Positions 45,598 to 54,011 are shown, numbered from the stretch's first letter. The stretch is 64,000 nucleotides of DNA from Candidatus Gastranaerophilales bacterium (GCA_944325105.1 CALUYW010000009.1:1-64000); one strand, 5' to 3'. Program-made: numbers and translations. The notes: a model not told the origin generated them from the letters alone.

Positions 45598-46929
45598 TTA
45601 GTGCGACTTTTGCATTCTTTTAATTTTTCTTATAAGAATTGTTGATGAAATTAAGCATGCTACAAAAAGCGCAAAAGCCAGTCCTGTCCAGAAACCGACA
45701 AGTACGATGTTGTACTTAAAAGCAAGTATGCAACCTATTGGTATGCCTATCATTAAATATGCAATTGCCATTGTTATCATTATGGGCTTTGTATCCTTAA
45801 GCCCTTTTAGTGAACCAACGCATGCGCATTGAATGCCGTCAAAAAATAAAAAACAAAGTACAATATGCATCACAGGTAGTGCTACATCAATTACGGCTCG
45901 GTCATTACTGAACAGTGAAAGTAGAAATTCGGGTAAAAAGTAATACAAAAGTGCCGTTGCGCCCATAAATAATAAAGTTAAATACACTCCTGCAAGAGAG
46001 TATCTCTTAACATTCAATACATTTCCTTCCCCATTCGCAAAACCTACTTTTATAGCTATAGCATTTGAAATTGACATAGGAAACATATAGGTAACACTTG
46101 TCATTGTTATTATTATATTATGTGCTGCTGCAAGCATGGCTGAAAATTTCCCTACAAGAACCGCTGTAATATTAAACCCTAGAAATTCAAAAAACAATGC
46201 AAAAGATATTGGCCAGCCTGTTTTCAAGAGTTCTTTTATGTATGTTTTTACTCTTTTTGACCTGCCTTTTAAAAACGGTAAACAGTAGAAAAATACAGCC
46301 AGTCCTCCAATTGTCCTAACCGCCACACTTGCTATTGCAAGTCCTTTTACCCCAAGCTCAGGAAATCCCCACATACCAAAAACAAGTGCAACATTTAAAA
46401 ATAAATTTAAAAATATTTGTACAACTGTTACGATATTTGGAAATACTACTATTTCATAGGCTTGAAGAAATTCTTTAAGCGCCATAAAAAGTAATCCGCC
46501 AAACATGCCCCAGCTGCTTATTTTTAGGTATTCGACAACAAGCGGGTACAAGTCAGGTGTAAGCCCTATTTTATCAACATGTTGAGTTATCAATAGTACA
46601 AGCAGGAAAAATAAAAGTCCTATTATCAGAGAGTATTTGACGGTTGCCCTAAAAAGGTTTTTTGTGGTTTTTCTCTCACCCCTTAAATTGGATACAACTG
46701 GTGAAATACTTGCCATAAGCCCAACCGCCGCTATCATAAAAGTCATAAAGATGGCCGATGCTACGCTTATTGCACCAAGTGTAAGAGTACTGTGGCGGCC
46801 TGCGACAATAACATCTCCTACATTAATAAGCATATTTGCAAGGTTGCCTGCCATAATAGGTGCAGATAGCGTTATTAAGTCTTTGGCATAGTTTTTATAT
46901 ATGTTAAATTTCGCGCTTAAGGTTTCCAT
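45598..46929 (-). CDS. MATE-family efflux transporter
   Basis: A 443-residue protein with twelve hydrophobic helices. The N-terminal DLITLSAPIMAGNLANMLINVGDVIVAGRHSTLTLGAISVASAIF and SPVVSNLRGERKTTKNLFRATV are the NorM-type MATE motifs, with the second-half counterpart in the middle. It exports cationic compounds using Na+ or H+. It sits 26 nt behind the GlcD-like gene and may be co-transcribed. Its stop is 2 nt from the stop of the convergent parvulin gene. Confidence 0.92.
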   Translation of the reverse strand: METLSAKFNIYKNYAKDLITLSAPIMAGNLANMLINVGDVIVAGRHSTLTLGAISVASAIFMTFMIAAVGLMASISPVVSNLRGERKTTKNLFRATVKYSLIIGLLFFLLVLLITQHVDKIGLTPDLYPLVVEYLKISSWGMFGGLLFMALKEFLQAYEIVVFPNIVTVVQIFLNLFLNVALVFGMWGFPELGVKGLAIASVAVRTIGGLAVFFYCLPFLKGRSKRVKTYIKELLKTGWPISFALFFEFLGFNITAVLVGKFSAMLAAAHNIIITMTSVTYMFPMSISNAIAIKVGFANGEGNVLNVKRYSLAGVYLTLLFMGATALLYYFLPEFLLSLFSNDRAVIDVALPVMHIVLCFLFFDGIQCACVGSLKGLKDTKPIMITMAIAYLMIGIPIGCILAFKYNIVLVGFWTGLAFALFVACLISSTILIRKIKRMQKSH

Positions 46930-46955
46930 AAGAGATACAATAACATAAACAAAAA

Positions 46956-48332
46956 TTAAAACATTTTGTACGGATTAATAATATTTTGCGGGTCAAAAAG
47001 TTTTTTAATTTTTTCCATGTATTCAAGTGCATCACTGTCGAGCGCATCTTTTAGGTATTTTTTCTTTTCATAGCCTATGCCATGTTCGCCTGAAAGACAT
47101 CCGCCAAGTTTTATTGCAAGTGCAAAAAGTTCATCTTTTGCTTTTTGAAAATTTTCTTTTTCTTTTTCATTTGACAGGTCTAGTGCAAAGTTAGGGTGAA
47201 TGTTGCCATCTCCGGCATGACCCATTATGCAGACTAAAATATTGTATTTGGTGCATATTTCTTGTATGCCGCGCACAAGGGGAACTATTTTTGAGCGAGG
47301 CACAACGACATCCTCTGTTATAACATTTGGTCTTAGTTTTGTAACTGCGGCAAACGAGCTTCTTCTTGCACGCCAGATTTTTTCGTTTTCTTCTTCATTT
47401 TGCGCCTGAATGATTTCAGCCGCATTTGACGATTTAAGAATTTGCAGTACCTTTTTACATTCTATGTTTAGATTTTCTCTAAAGCCATCCAGTTCAATTA
47501 AAAGCACAGCCTCTTTGTCGCACAAAAGCCCGCAGGGGTTGAATTTTTCTATTGTGGTTATTGTATTTTTATCAAGCAAGTCAAGTGTAGCAGGGGTAAA
47601 GCCTGAGTTTATAATGTTATTTACTGCACTTGTTGCCTCAACTAAATCATCAAAGTAAGCAAGTGTCACAAGTCTTGTTTCGGGTTTTGGTATCAACCTT
47701 AGAGTAAGTTCGGTAATTATACCCAAAGTGCCTTCAGAACCTACAAAAAGAGATGTTAAGTTGTAACCTGTGACATTTTTTGCAACATCGGTTGAAGTTT
47801 TTATAATTTTGCCGTCAGCAAGTACAACCTCAAGGTTTATTATATAGTCTTTTGCTGAGCCGTACTTAAAAGTTCTCGGCCCCCCTGAGCTTAGCGCTGC
47901 TGCTCCGCCTATGGTTGACACTGCAAGGTTTGATGGGTCGGGTGGGAAAAATAAGTTCAGCTTTTCGGCTTCTTCATTTATTTTTTTAATCACCGCATTT
48001 GGCTGCACTTTTATAGTGAGGTCTTCTTTGTTAATTTCAAGAATTTTATCCATTTTTGAAAAATGCAAAACAATAGCCCTGTTTTTTACCCTGCAGCCTC
48101 CGCAATGACAAGTTCCTGCTCCGCGAGGTATTAGTGAAACATTGAATTTTTTGCACAATAAAACTGTTTGCGATACTTGTTTAGAACTTGTCGGATATAC
48201 TACAAATTCGGGCAAGATAATTTCATCAGGATTTGGTGAAGTGTCGTATGCGTAAGGGTAGATATCCTCTTTTTTGTAGAGAATATCGTCTTTATAGATT
48301 TTTTTTAATTCCTCAAAAAGTATCTTATCCAT
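46956..48332 (-). CDS. GlcD-like FAD-linked 2-hydroxyacid dehydrogenase
   Basis: A 458-residue flavoprotein of the glycolate/D-lactate dehydrogenase group. The PCMH FAD-binding domain has PRGAGTCHCGGC (69-80), SNLAVSTIGGAAALSSGGPRTFKYGSAKDYI and FVGSEGTLGIITELTLRL. The C-terminal part has GHAGDGNIHPNF and GEHGIGYEKKKYL with the substrate/metal histidines. Three Cys (75, 77, 80) replace the small residues usual in the FAD loop. No GlcF-type iron-sulfur subunit is adjacent. Lactate or glycolate are likely substrates. There is no Shine-Dalgarno; TATAAT lies 6 nt before the ATG. Confidence 0.88.
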   Translation of the reverse strand: MDKILFEELKKIYKDDILYKKEDIYPYAYDTSPNPDEIILPEFVVYPTSSKQVSQTVLLCKKFNVSLIPRGAGTCHCGGCRVKNRAIVLHFSKMDKILEINKEDLTIKVQPNAVIKKINEEAEKLNLFFPPDPSNLAVSTIGGAAALSSGGPRTFKYGSAKDYIINLEVVLADGKIIKTSTDVAKNVTGYNLTSLFVGSEGTLGIITELTLRLIPKPETRLVTLAYFDDLVEATSAVNNIINSGFTPATLDLLDKNTITTIEKFNPCGLLCDKEAVLLIELDGFRENLNIECKKVLQILKSSNAAEIIQAQNEEENEKIWRARRSSFAAVTKLRPNVITEDVVVPRSKIVPLVRGIQEICTKYNILVCIMGHAGDGNIHPNFALDLSNEKEKENFQKAKDELFALAIKLGGCLSGEHGIGYEKKKYLKDALDSDALEYMEKIKKLFDPQNIINPYKMF

Positions 48333-48338
48333 ATGTTA

Positions 48339-48344
48339 ATTATA
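48339..48344 (-). promoter_or_regulatory. -10 hexamer (TATAAT) 6 nt before the glcD-like start
   Basis: A perfect TATAAT on the minus strand followed by six bases and the ATG at 48332. A leaderless message is likely. Confidence 0.55.
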
Positions 48345-48403
48345 CATCGGGGAACTTAAAAATAAATATCGCGTCTAATAAATCAATGCCGTATTTGCTA
48401 CTA

Positions 48404-48455
48404 GGCTCAAAGGAAGGTTATAGGTAAGTTTATAAGATACTTTGAGCCTTTTTTT
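48404..48455 (+). terminator. Plus-strand hairpin with T-run facing no known gene
   Basis: GGCTCAAAG (48404-48412) pairs with CTTTGAGCC (48440-48448), followed by seven T. The 27-nt loop has its own small TTATA/TATAA stem. Both flanking genes are on the minus strand, where the hairpin has no T-run. It would therefore end a plus-strand transcript of up to about 110 nt. Confidence 0.6.
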
Positions 48456-49344
48456 ATTTAAGCAGATTTAAAATATAACTATAGTAGTCGTTATTTTTAA
48501 AGTGACCTATTTTTTCTTTAATTTCACCCTTTGTTAAAAAGCCCATGTTGTAGGCTATTTCTTCAAGGCAAGCAATTTTAATGCCTTGATTGTCTTCAAT
48601 TGTTTTGATATATGCTCCCGCCGCTAAAAGCGACTCGTGAGTTCCGGTATCAAGCCAGCTAAAGCCTCTTCCAAAAACTTTAACATCAAGAGAGTTGTTT
48701 TTCAGATAAATATTGTTAAGGTCAGTTATCTCAAGTTCGCCTCTTTTTGAGGGTTTAAGGGATTTTGCGTATTTTACGACATTGCCGTCGTAAAAATATA
48801 ATCCTGTTACTGCATAGTCTGATTTTGGAAATTTTGGCTTTTCTTCTATAGATTTTACTTTATTGTCTTTGTCAAATTCAACTATACCAAACCTGTGGGC
48901 GTCTTTCACTTTATAAGCAAAGACTGTAGCGCCACCTTGGGTTGCAATTTTTTGTGAGGCTTCTTTTAGCATAGTTGAGAATGATTGACCATAAAATATG
49001 TTATCACCAAGTATAAGTACCACAGGTTCGTTATTTATAAATTCTTCACCCAGTATAAACGCCTGTGCCAGTCCGTCGGGCGAGGGTTGTTCTTTGTATG
49101 AAAATTTAACGCCAAACTGTGAGCCGTCACCAAGTAATTTTTTAAAATTATCCATGTCATGAGGCGTTGTGATAATTAAAATATCTTTTATTCCTGCAAG
49201 CATGAGCGCTGAGATTGGATGATACACCATTGGTTTATCATAAACGGGTAAAAGTTGTTTAGATACCGCTATTGTTGAGGGGTAGAGTCTTGTGCCCGAG
49301 CCGCCTGCAAGTACTATACCTTTTTTAACAAGATTATCGCTCAT
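48454..49344 (-). CDS. rmlA: Glucose-1-phosphate thymidylyltransferase
   Basis: Joins dTTP and glucose-1-phosphate to dTDP-glucose, the first step for dTDP-rhamnose and dTDP-Fuc3NAc. The 296-residue Rossmann enzyme has the [27 protein letters not shown] nucleotide loop (G-x-G-T-R with the later catalytic Lys), [14 protein letters not shown] (Asp metal ligand), [18 protein letters not shown] and [12 protein letters not shown]. It is last in the operon rmlC-rmlB-rmlD-rmlA, one base after rmlD. Its stop codon lies in the T-run of the hairpin at 48404-48455. Confidence 0.96.
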   Translation of the reverse strand: MSDNLVKKGIVLAGGSGTRLYPSTIAVSKQLLPVYDKPMVYHPISALMLAGIKDILIITTPHDMDNFKKLLGDGSQFGVKFSYKEQPSPDGLAQAFILGEEFINNEPVVLILGDNIFYGQSFSTMLKEASQKIATQGGATVFAYKVKDAHRFGIVEFDKDNKVKSIEEKPKFPKSDYAVTGLYFYDGNVVKYAKSLKPSKRGELEITDLNNIYLKNNSLDVKVFGRGFSWLDTGTHESLLAAGAYIKTIEDNQGIKIACLEEIAYNMGFLTKGEIKEKIGHFKNNDYYSYILNLLK

Positions 49345-49345
49345 T

Positions 49346-50167
49346 TTAACCTCTTAATCTGATATATTCTTTAAGTGAGTCTTTCCAATCAGGGCAAATG
49401 CCGTCATTATCCATAACACTGTATTTTGGACGTTTAGCGTCGCGCGGAAATTCATCCGTTGCACAGGGTTTTAAATTTACATCTATATTCATTATTTTAA
49501 ATACTTCTTTTGCAAAACCGTACCATGTGGTACTATTGCTGCCGCATATATGATATGTGCCGTATGGTTTTTGTTGCATAATGAGTTTTAAAATACCCCT
49601 ACACAGTTCAACACTCCAGGTGGGGCAGCCCTTTTGGTCATCTACAACCTTTAGCTCAGGCTTGTCTTTAAGAGAAATCATTGTTTCAACAAAATTTTTC
49701 CCAAAGTGTCCATATAGCCAGCTTGTGCGTGTAATGTAATATTTTTTACAAATATTTATAACGGCCTCTTCACCTAAAAATTTTGTTTCACCGTAAGCAT
49801 TTATCGGGTTTGCCTTATCATCAGGCTTGTAGGGTGTATCTTTTGTGCCGTCAAAAACATAATCCGTTGAAATATAAACCAAAAGTGCATCAGTGTCTGC
49901 TGCGGCTTGAGCAATATTTTGTGTTCCAAGAACATTAACTTTCTTAGCGTTTTCCTTATCGTTTTCTGCTTTATCTACATTTGTGTATGCCGCACAGTGA
50001 ATAATGATATCAGGATGAACATTTTTTACAAAAGCGTCAACCGATTCTTTGTCTGTAATATCTAATGTATCAATATCAGCAGGGATTACAAAAGCGCCCG
50101 AGTTTTCTAACATTGGACACAAATCTTGCCCAAGCATTCCATTTGCGCCTGTCACCATTATTTTCAT
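49346..50167 (-). CDS. rmlD: dTDP-4-dehydrorhamnose reductase
   Basis: Reduces dTDP-4-keto-rhamnose to dTDP-L-rhamnose with NAD(P)H. The 273-residue SDR protein has [13 protein letters not shown] (4-16) for the cofactor, STDYVFDG and the catalytic YGETK, and [13 protein letters not shown], which is typical of Rml[13 protein letters not shown] is the substrate loop. It overlaps rmlB by 4 nt. Rhamnose made here would feed the RgpF/WbsX-type genes or the main glycan. Confidence 0.95.
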   Translation of the reverse strand: MKIMVTGANGMLGQDLCPMLENSGAFVIPADIDTLDITDKESVDAFVKNVHPDIIIHCAAYTNVDKAENDKENAKKVNVLGTQNIAQAAADTDALLVYISTDYVFDGTKDTPYKPDDKANPINAYGETKFLGEEAVINICKKYYITRTSWLYGHFGKNFVETMISLKDKPELKVVDDQKGCPTWSVELCRGILKLIMQQKPYGTYHICGSNSTTWYGFAKEVFKIMNIDVNLKPCATDEFPRDAKRPKYSVMDNDGICPDWKDSLKEYIRLRG

Positions 50168-51144
50168 ACAAGCGCCGCCTTTTTATCTTCAATTGATTTA
50201 ATCCATTGAGTGTTATTCAAGTACCAATCGATTGTAAGTTTTATGCCTTCTTCAAATGTAACAGAGGGTTCCCAGCCAAGAGTTGTAGTTATTTTATTGT
50301 TATCTATAGCATATCTTCTGTCATGACCAAGTCTGTCTTGAACGTATTCAATAGAGCTTTCATCTTTATTCATTTCTTTTAGAATGATTTTTGTTATCTC
50401 TATGTTTGATTTTTCATTGTGTCCGCCGACATTGTAGACTTCGCCAATGTTACCTTTATGTAGTACTGTATCAATTGCACTGCAATGGTCATAGACATAG
50501 AGCCAATCTCTCACATTTAGGCCGTCACCGTAGAGTGGTACTTTTTCCCCATTTAAAAGTTTTGAAATAAAAAACGGGATAAGTTTTTCTGGGTATTGAT
50601 AAGGGCCGTAGTTATTTGAACATCTTGTTATAAGAACAGGTGTTTTATATGTTTCAAAATAAGCCTTCACTAGCATATCGGCACTTGCTTTTGAGGCACT
50701 GTAGGGGGAGTTGGGCGATAGCGGTGTTGTTTCATAAAAATAACCATCTTTTCCAAGCGAGCCGTAAACCTCATCTGTTGAAACCTGCAAATATCTTTTT
50801 ATTTTATGCTTTTTTGCGGCCTCAAGCAAATTTAGTGTACCTAGGACATTTGTTTCTATAAATATTTCAGGATTTAAAATTGACCTGTCCACATGGCTTT
50901 CTGCGGCAAAATTAACAATACAGTCAACATTAGCCGTTATTTCATCAACCTTTTGCTTGTCACAGATATTTGCTTTGACAAAAGTGTAGTTAGGATTGTT
51001 TTTAACATCATCAAGGTTTTCAATGTTGCCTGCGTAAGTTAGACAATCAAGATTGATTATTTTGTAGTCAGGGTGTTTTTTAAGCATATGTCTTACAAAA
51101 CAGCTTCCAATAAAGCCTGCTCCACCTGTTACAAGTATTCTCAT
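50164..51144 (-). CDS. rmlB: dTDP-glucose 4,6-dehydratase
   Basis: Converts dTDP-glucose to dTDP-4-keto-6-deoxyglucose, the branch point for rhamnose (RmlC/D) and for the FdtA-C route. The 326-residue SDR has GGAGFIGSCFV (7-17), NFAAESHVDRSI, STDEVYG and YSASKASAD with the catalytic Tyr and Lys. GPYQYPEKLIPFFI and GDGLNVRDWLYV are classic RmlB motifs. It overlaps rmlC and rmlD by 4 nt on each side. Confidence 0.97.
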   Translation of the reverse strand: MRILVTGGAGFIGSCFVRHMLKKHPDYKIINLDCLTYAGNIENLDDVKNNPNYTFVKANICDKQKVDEITANVDCIVNFAAESHVDRSILNPEIFIETNVLGTLNLLEAAKKHKIKRYLQVSTDEVYGSLGKDGYFYETTPLSPNSPYSASKASADMLVKAYFETYKTPVLITRCSNNYGPYQYPEKLIPFFISKLLNGEKVPLYGDGLNVRDWLYVYDHCSAIDTVLHKGNIGEVYNVGGHNEKSNIEITKIILKEMNKDESSIEYVQDRLGHDRRYAIDNNKITTTLGWEPSVTFEEGIKLTIDWYLNNTQWIKSIEDKKAALV

Positions 51145-51707
51145 AATAAATCATCCTCACTTACTTCACTCAATTTTGGCTGATTTTTGTCTTTGTCACT
51201 TAAAATCGGCTCAAAGTCCTTGATATATTCATGCCAGTTAATATTAATGTCCTTGTCGCACCACAAAATACCCCTGTCGTTTTGTGGTGAGTACTCTCCG
51301 CTTGCTTTGTATAATAACTCTGCTGTTTCACTAAGTGTCACAAAACCATGTGCAAAACCTTCGGGAATATAGAGCATGTGCTTATTTTCTTCGCTTAAAA
51401 TTGCTCCTGTCCATTTGCCAAATGTTTTAGAATTTTTTCTGATATCTACTGCGACATCATAAATTTTGCCCCTTATGCAGCGCACCAGTTTGGCTTGCAT
51501 TTTTGGTTTTGACTGATAATGAAGCCCCCTTAATACACCATAAGAGGATTTTGAATGGTTATCCTGATTAAATTCATCACAAATGCCTGCTTTTGTAAAA
51601 TCGGATTTTTTGTAGCCTTCAAGAAAGAAACCTCTTTTGTCTTCAAAAACTTTAGGTATAACAAGCTTAACATCATCTATACATGTATTTTTAAACTCAA
51701 AAGGCAT
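51141..51707 (-). CDS. rmlC: dTDP-4-dehydrorhamnose 3,5-epimerase
   Basis: Epimerises dTDP-4-keto-6-deoxyglucose at C3 and C5. The 188-residue cupin has EDKRGFFLEGYK, QDNHSKSSYGVLRGLHYQ (catalytic His), KLVRCIRGKIYDVAVDIRKNSKTFGKW, and YIPEGFAHGFVTLSETAELLYK. ATG 51707 is preferred; a GTG two codons upstream sits on the GGAG ribosome site. It is the first gene of the rml operon and has a clear promoter. Confidence 0.95.
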   Translation of the reverse strand: MPFEFKNTCIDDVKLVIPKVFEDKRGFFLEGYKKSDFTKAGICDEFNQDNHSKSSYGVLRGLHYQSKPKMQAKLVRCIRGKIYDVAVDIRKNSKTFGKWTGAILSEENKHMLYIPEGFAHGFVTLSETAELLYKASGEYSPQNDRGILWCDKDININWHEYIKDFEPILSDKDKNQPKLSEVSEDDLL

Positions 51708-51729
51708 AATCACTCCATATTGTAAATAA

Positions 51730-51756
51730 ATTATACCTTAAAAATTAAAATGTCAA
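51730..51756 (-). promoter_or_regulatory. Promoter of the rmlCBDA operon
   Basis: A perfect TTGACA (51756-51751) and perfect TATAAT (51735-51730) on the minus strand with a 15-nt spacer. Start and GGAG follow about 20 nt on. The -35 overlaps the foot of the terminator at 51755-51787. Confidence 0.7.
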
Positions 51757-51787
51757 AAGTCCGCATTTTTGATTAATGCGGACTTTT
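51755..51787. terminator. Bidirectional terminator between the coiled-coil gene and rmlC
   Basis: A perfect 13-bp stem (AAAAGTCCGCATT with complement) and a 7-nt loop, with T-runs at the 3' side on both strands. It ends the minus-strand coiled-coil gene. Confidence 0.85.
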
Positions 51788-51819
51788 TAAACTTCCCTAT
51801 CCTTATTATTTTTTATTTA

Positions 51820-52305
51820 TTATGATAATTTAATTGCGCTGTTTTTGATGCTGTCATCCATTGCCTGATCTAGTGATTCAAGTTCAGCTTGAGCTGCTTT
51901 CAATTGTGTTTCTATTTGAGTTTGTTCCGCTTCAAGTTGTTGGTCACGTCTGTTTACATCTCCCATTAGGGAATCTTCGTATCCTTGGAATATTGAATCA
52001 GCTGCCATTTGTTGTCTTGATTGAACTAACGAGGCTTGGTCGAGAGCAGTTTGATAAGCAGTCCATTCTTTGGACGTTGGGTCAAGGTCAGCACTTTCGT
52101 TTTGAAGTTGTTGTACTGCATCCATATAGCTGTTTGTTATACCGCTATATTGTTGATTTTTCATGGCATTAATGTATCGTTGCGTGTATTGTGATTGGTT
52201 TGCAATAGATTGTCTTTCTTGTGAAATCTGCATCAATCTGTATTGCAGATTTGACTCTCTTTGCTTTAATGCCATTTTTCTGAGTGAAATAGTTACCCAG
52301 CCCAT
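51820..52305 (-). CDS. Hypothetical coiled-coil protein
   Basis: A 161-residue protein of no recognised family. It has no signal or membrane segment. It starts GWVTISLRKMALKQRESNLQYRLMQISQE, and is Gln-rich with long helices. Residues about 120-152 (RRDQQLEAEQTQIETQ then LKAAQAELESLDQAM) have heptads for a coiled coil. It is flanked by its own terminator downstream, and AAGGAGAGA lies before the ATG, so it is expressed as a single gene. It could be a structural or secreted scaffold protein, but nothing shows which. Confidence 0.65.
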   Translation of the reverse strand: MGWVTISLRKMALKQRESNLQYRLMQISQERQSIANQSQYTQRYINAMKNQQYSGITNSYMDAVQQLQNESADLDPTSKEWTAYQTALDQASLVQSRQQMAADSIFQGYEDSLMGDVNRRDQQLEAEQTQIETQLKAAQAELESLDQAMDDSIKNSAIKLS

Positions 52306-52422
52306 GACTGTCTCTCCTTAAGTTAATTCCTCGTGTGTTTTTGCTCTCTTTACTCTTTAATAAAAAAATATTTAATTCATTAATTGCCTTTTTAATGTTT
52401 AATTATTAACTTTTGTAACAAA

Positions 52423-52486
52423 AGTATATACTCTCTGAAATTTAACCCAGAAAAATGTTTTGTATTATATATAGAGTATATACTCT
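52423..52486. repeat. Twice-repeated AGTATATACTCT, second copy in a perfect palindrome
   Basis: AGTATATACTCT occurs at 52423-52434 and 52475-52486. The second copy is part of the 14-bp palindrome AGAGTATATACTCT (52473-52486). They are 52 bp apart in a gene-free stretch and could be binding sites for one dimeric protein. Confidence 0.6.
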
Positions 52487-52585
52487 GTTTAATACGATAA
52501 GAGCTAAACGAAATATAAAAGCCAAGTTGGCTACAGGCTTAATAGAGGATGAGTGCAGTTCCGCAGCTATGGTTGCGGAATTTTT
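52473..52585 (+). ncRNA. Candidate small RNA in the 303-bp gap
   Basis: TATTAT at 52463-52468 would start a transcript near the palindrome at 52473. It would contain an AAGCC...GGCTT hairpin (around 52519-52541) and end in a clear terminator, TTCCGCA-loop-TGCGGAA plus TTTTT (52559-52585). No start codon with an open frame is seen inside. It matches no RNA family known to me. The next gene has its own -10 beyond the terminator. Confidence 0.45.
52559..52585 (+). terminator. Terminator upstream of the CoaE-like gene
   Basis: TTCCGCA, an 8-nt loop, TGCGGAA, then five T. It lies on the plus strand with no protein gene before it, so it implies a non-coding transcript. Confidence 0.75.
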
Positions 52586-52596
52586 GCATATAATGA

Positions 52597-52602
52597 TATA
52601 AT
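52597..52602 (+). promoter_or_regulatory. -10 hexamer (TATAAT) 6 nt before the CoaE-like start
   Basis: TATAAT at 52597-52602 (a second copy is at 52589-52594), six T-rich bases, then ATG 52609. There is no Shine-Dalgarno, so a leaderless mRNA is likely. Confidence 0.5.
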
Positions 52603-52608
52603 TTTTTT

Positions 52609-53130
52609 ATGAAAAAAATTATTGTTATATCGGGCAAGCAATACAGTGGAAAAGACACTCTGGCGGCACTTTTGCTAAGTGACCTGGCGGATTTTGTAAG
52701 AGTCGGCATAGGTGATGCAATTAAATACGAATACGCCAAAAAAAACGGTGTAACATTTGATGAAATAGTTGAAAATAAGCACCTCTACCGCTCCGGACTG
52801 ATTGAACTTGGTAACTATGGCAGAAGTATTGACCCCGATTATTGGCTAAAAAGTATCGTTGGAATGAAAGAAAATGTAATTGTTCCCGATGTCAGAGTAG
52901 AACACGAGGTGGAGTTGTTTAAGTCTTATGGCGCTTACTCTATAAGGGTTGAAGCGACTTATGAAAATCGTTCAAAAAGGGCAATTATAACAAATGCTGA
53001 TGACCTGACTGAAACTGCGCTTGATGATTATAAAGGCTGGGATGCAATAATTGACAACAATTCTGACTTTTCTAATTTAGAAAAGCAGGAGAAAGATTTG
53101 TTAATTAAAATTAAGAAATTCTTTTCTTAA
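52609..53130 (+). CDS. P-loop nucleotide/dephospho-CoA kinase-like protein
   Basis: A 173-residue kinase-like protein. The Walker A loop is ISGKQYSGKDTLA (residues 7-19). A mid segment LGNYGRSIDPDYWLKS and a late VIVPDVRVEHEVELFKS, then EATYENRSKR, resemble phage-type deoxynucleotide monophosphate kinases and some CoaE-related proteins. The canonical CoaE motifs are not clear, so the substrate is open. It overlaps the convergent kinase-like gene by 4 bp. Confidence 0.7.
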   Translation: MKKIIVISGKQYSGKDTLAALLLSDLADFVRVGIGDAIKYEYAKKNGVTFDEIVENKHLYRSGLIELGNYGRSIDPDYWLKSIVGMKENVIVPDVRVEHEVELFKSYGAYSIRVEATYENRSKRAIITNADDLTETALDDYKGWDAIIDNNSDFSNLEKQEKDLLIKIKKFFS

Positions 53131-53993
53131 ACATCGCAAAAGTTGTTAGTGATAAGGTTAATGTATTCAAGAATTTGAGTAAAATATTCAAGGTCGCATT
53201 CGCCGTTTGCGATTATGTCACAGTTGTCTTTCGCGGGCATTACATACTTTCTGCCTGCCTTACATACGTAATCCCAGTGTTTTAGGGCATTATCGTGGTC
53301 TTGATTTCTTACTTTTGCCCTGTCTAAAAAGCGTTTTTTTCTTGTTTTATTGTCAAGGTCAATATAGATTTTAATATCAAACATGTCGTGAACTTCTTTA
53401 TAAGTTGCCGCCATGCCTTCAACTATTATTATTTTTTCACTTTTAATATCTATGGCGTTAGGAATGCTTATGCCCGTACCGTTTACAAGATACTGAGGGA
53501 TTTTCACGTCATGACCCGAGGCAAGTTTTTCTATATCATCCCTTAAAAGTTCAAGTTGAAAATTATGAGGCGAGTCAACGTCATATCCGGCATCTCTTAG
53601 TGCGTCAAATGTACCGTATTGTTTTATTAAATCTGATATATCATTAAAGTAGTTGTCTGTATTTACTATTGATATGGGGAGGTTGTTTTTTTCGACACAT
53701 TGTTTAATATTTGAACAAATTGTAGACTTACCGCTTGCGGATTCTCCTGTAATTGAAATAAGAATTTTTCTCTTTGGCTGGTTTATTAATCTGTCTAAAA
53801 AATTCTCCAAAAAGTCTGACTTTACATTTAGAAGAAGGCGCTTTTGTGCCTTTTTGTCATAGTTTATTATTTGTCTGAATTTTGTTTTTAAATAAAACGC
53901 GAGAAATTCCCTGCCGATTCTTGTGTCAAAATTCGGCTTTTGAATTTTTTCTGTTTCTTTATTTTCAACTAAATCTCTAATCAGTGCGTTCAT
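53127..53993 (-). CDS. Uridine kinase / phosphoribulokinase-family protein
   Basis: A 288-residue protein. Walker A is SITGESASGKSTICSN (about 79-94), followed by IVNTDNYFND, the acidic substrate strand, and DSPHNFQLELLRDDIEKLASGHDVKIPQY, the usual uridine-kinase arrangement. IIVEGMAATYKEVHDMFDIKIYID is Walker B and the lid region. It has an N-terminal extension of about 75 residues. TATTAT lies 6 nt before the ATG and no Shine-Dalgarno is seen. It lies just after rnpA, where yidD or yidC is usual. Confidence 0.78.
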   Translation of the reverse strand: MNALIRDLVENKETEKIQKPNFDTRIGREFLAFYLKTKFRQIINYDKKAQKRLLLNVKSDFLENFLDRLINQPKRKILISITGESASGKSTICSNIKQCVEKNNLPISIVNTDNYFNDISDLIKQYGTFDALRDAGYDVDSPHNFQLELLRDDIEKLASGHDVKIPQYLVNGTGISIPNAIDIKSEKIIIVEGMAATYKEVHDMFDIKIYIDLDNKTRKKRFLDRAKVRNQDHDNALKHWDYVCKAGRKYVMPAKDNCDIIANGECDLEYFTQILEYINLITNNFCDV

Positions 53994-53999
53994 GTGAAT

Positions 54000-54005
54000 A
54001 TAATA
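54000..54005 (-). promoter_or_regulatory. -10 hexamer (TATTAT) 6 nt before the uridine kinase-like start
   Basis: On the minus strand TATTAT, six bases, then ATG 53993. A leaderless transcript is likely, which would be separate from rnpA. Confidence 0.45.
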
Positions 54006-54011
54006 ATAACT

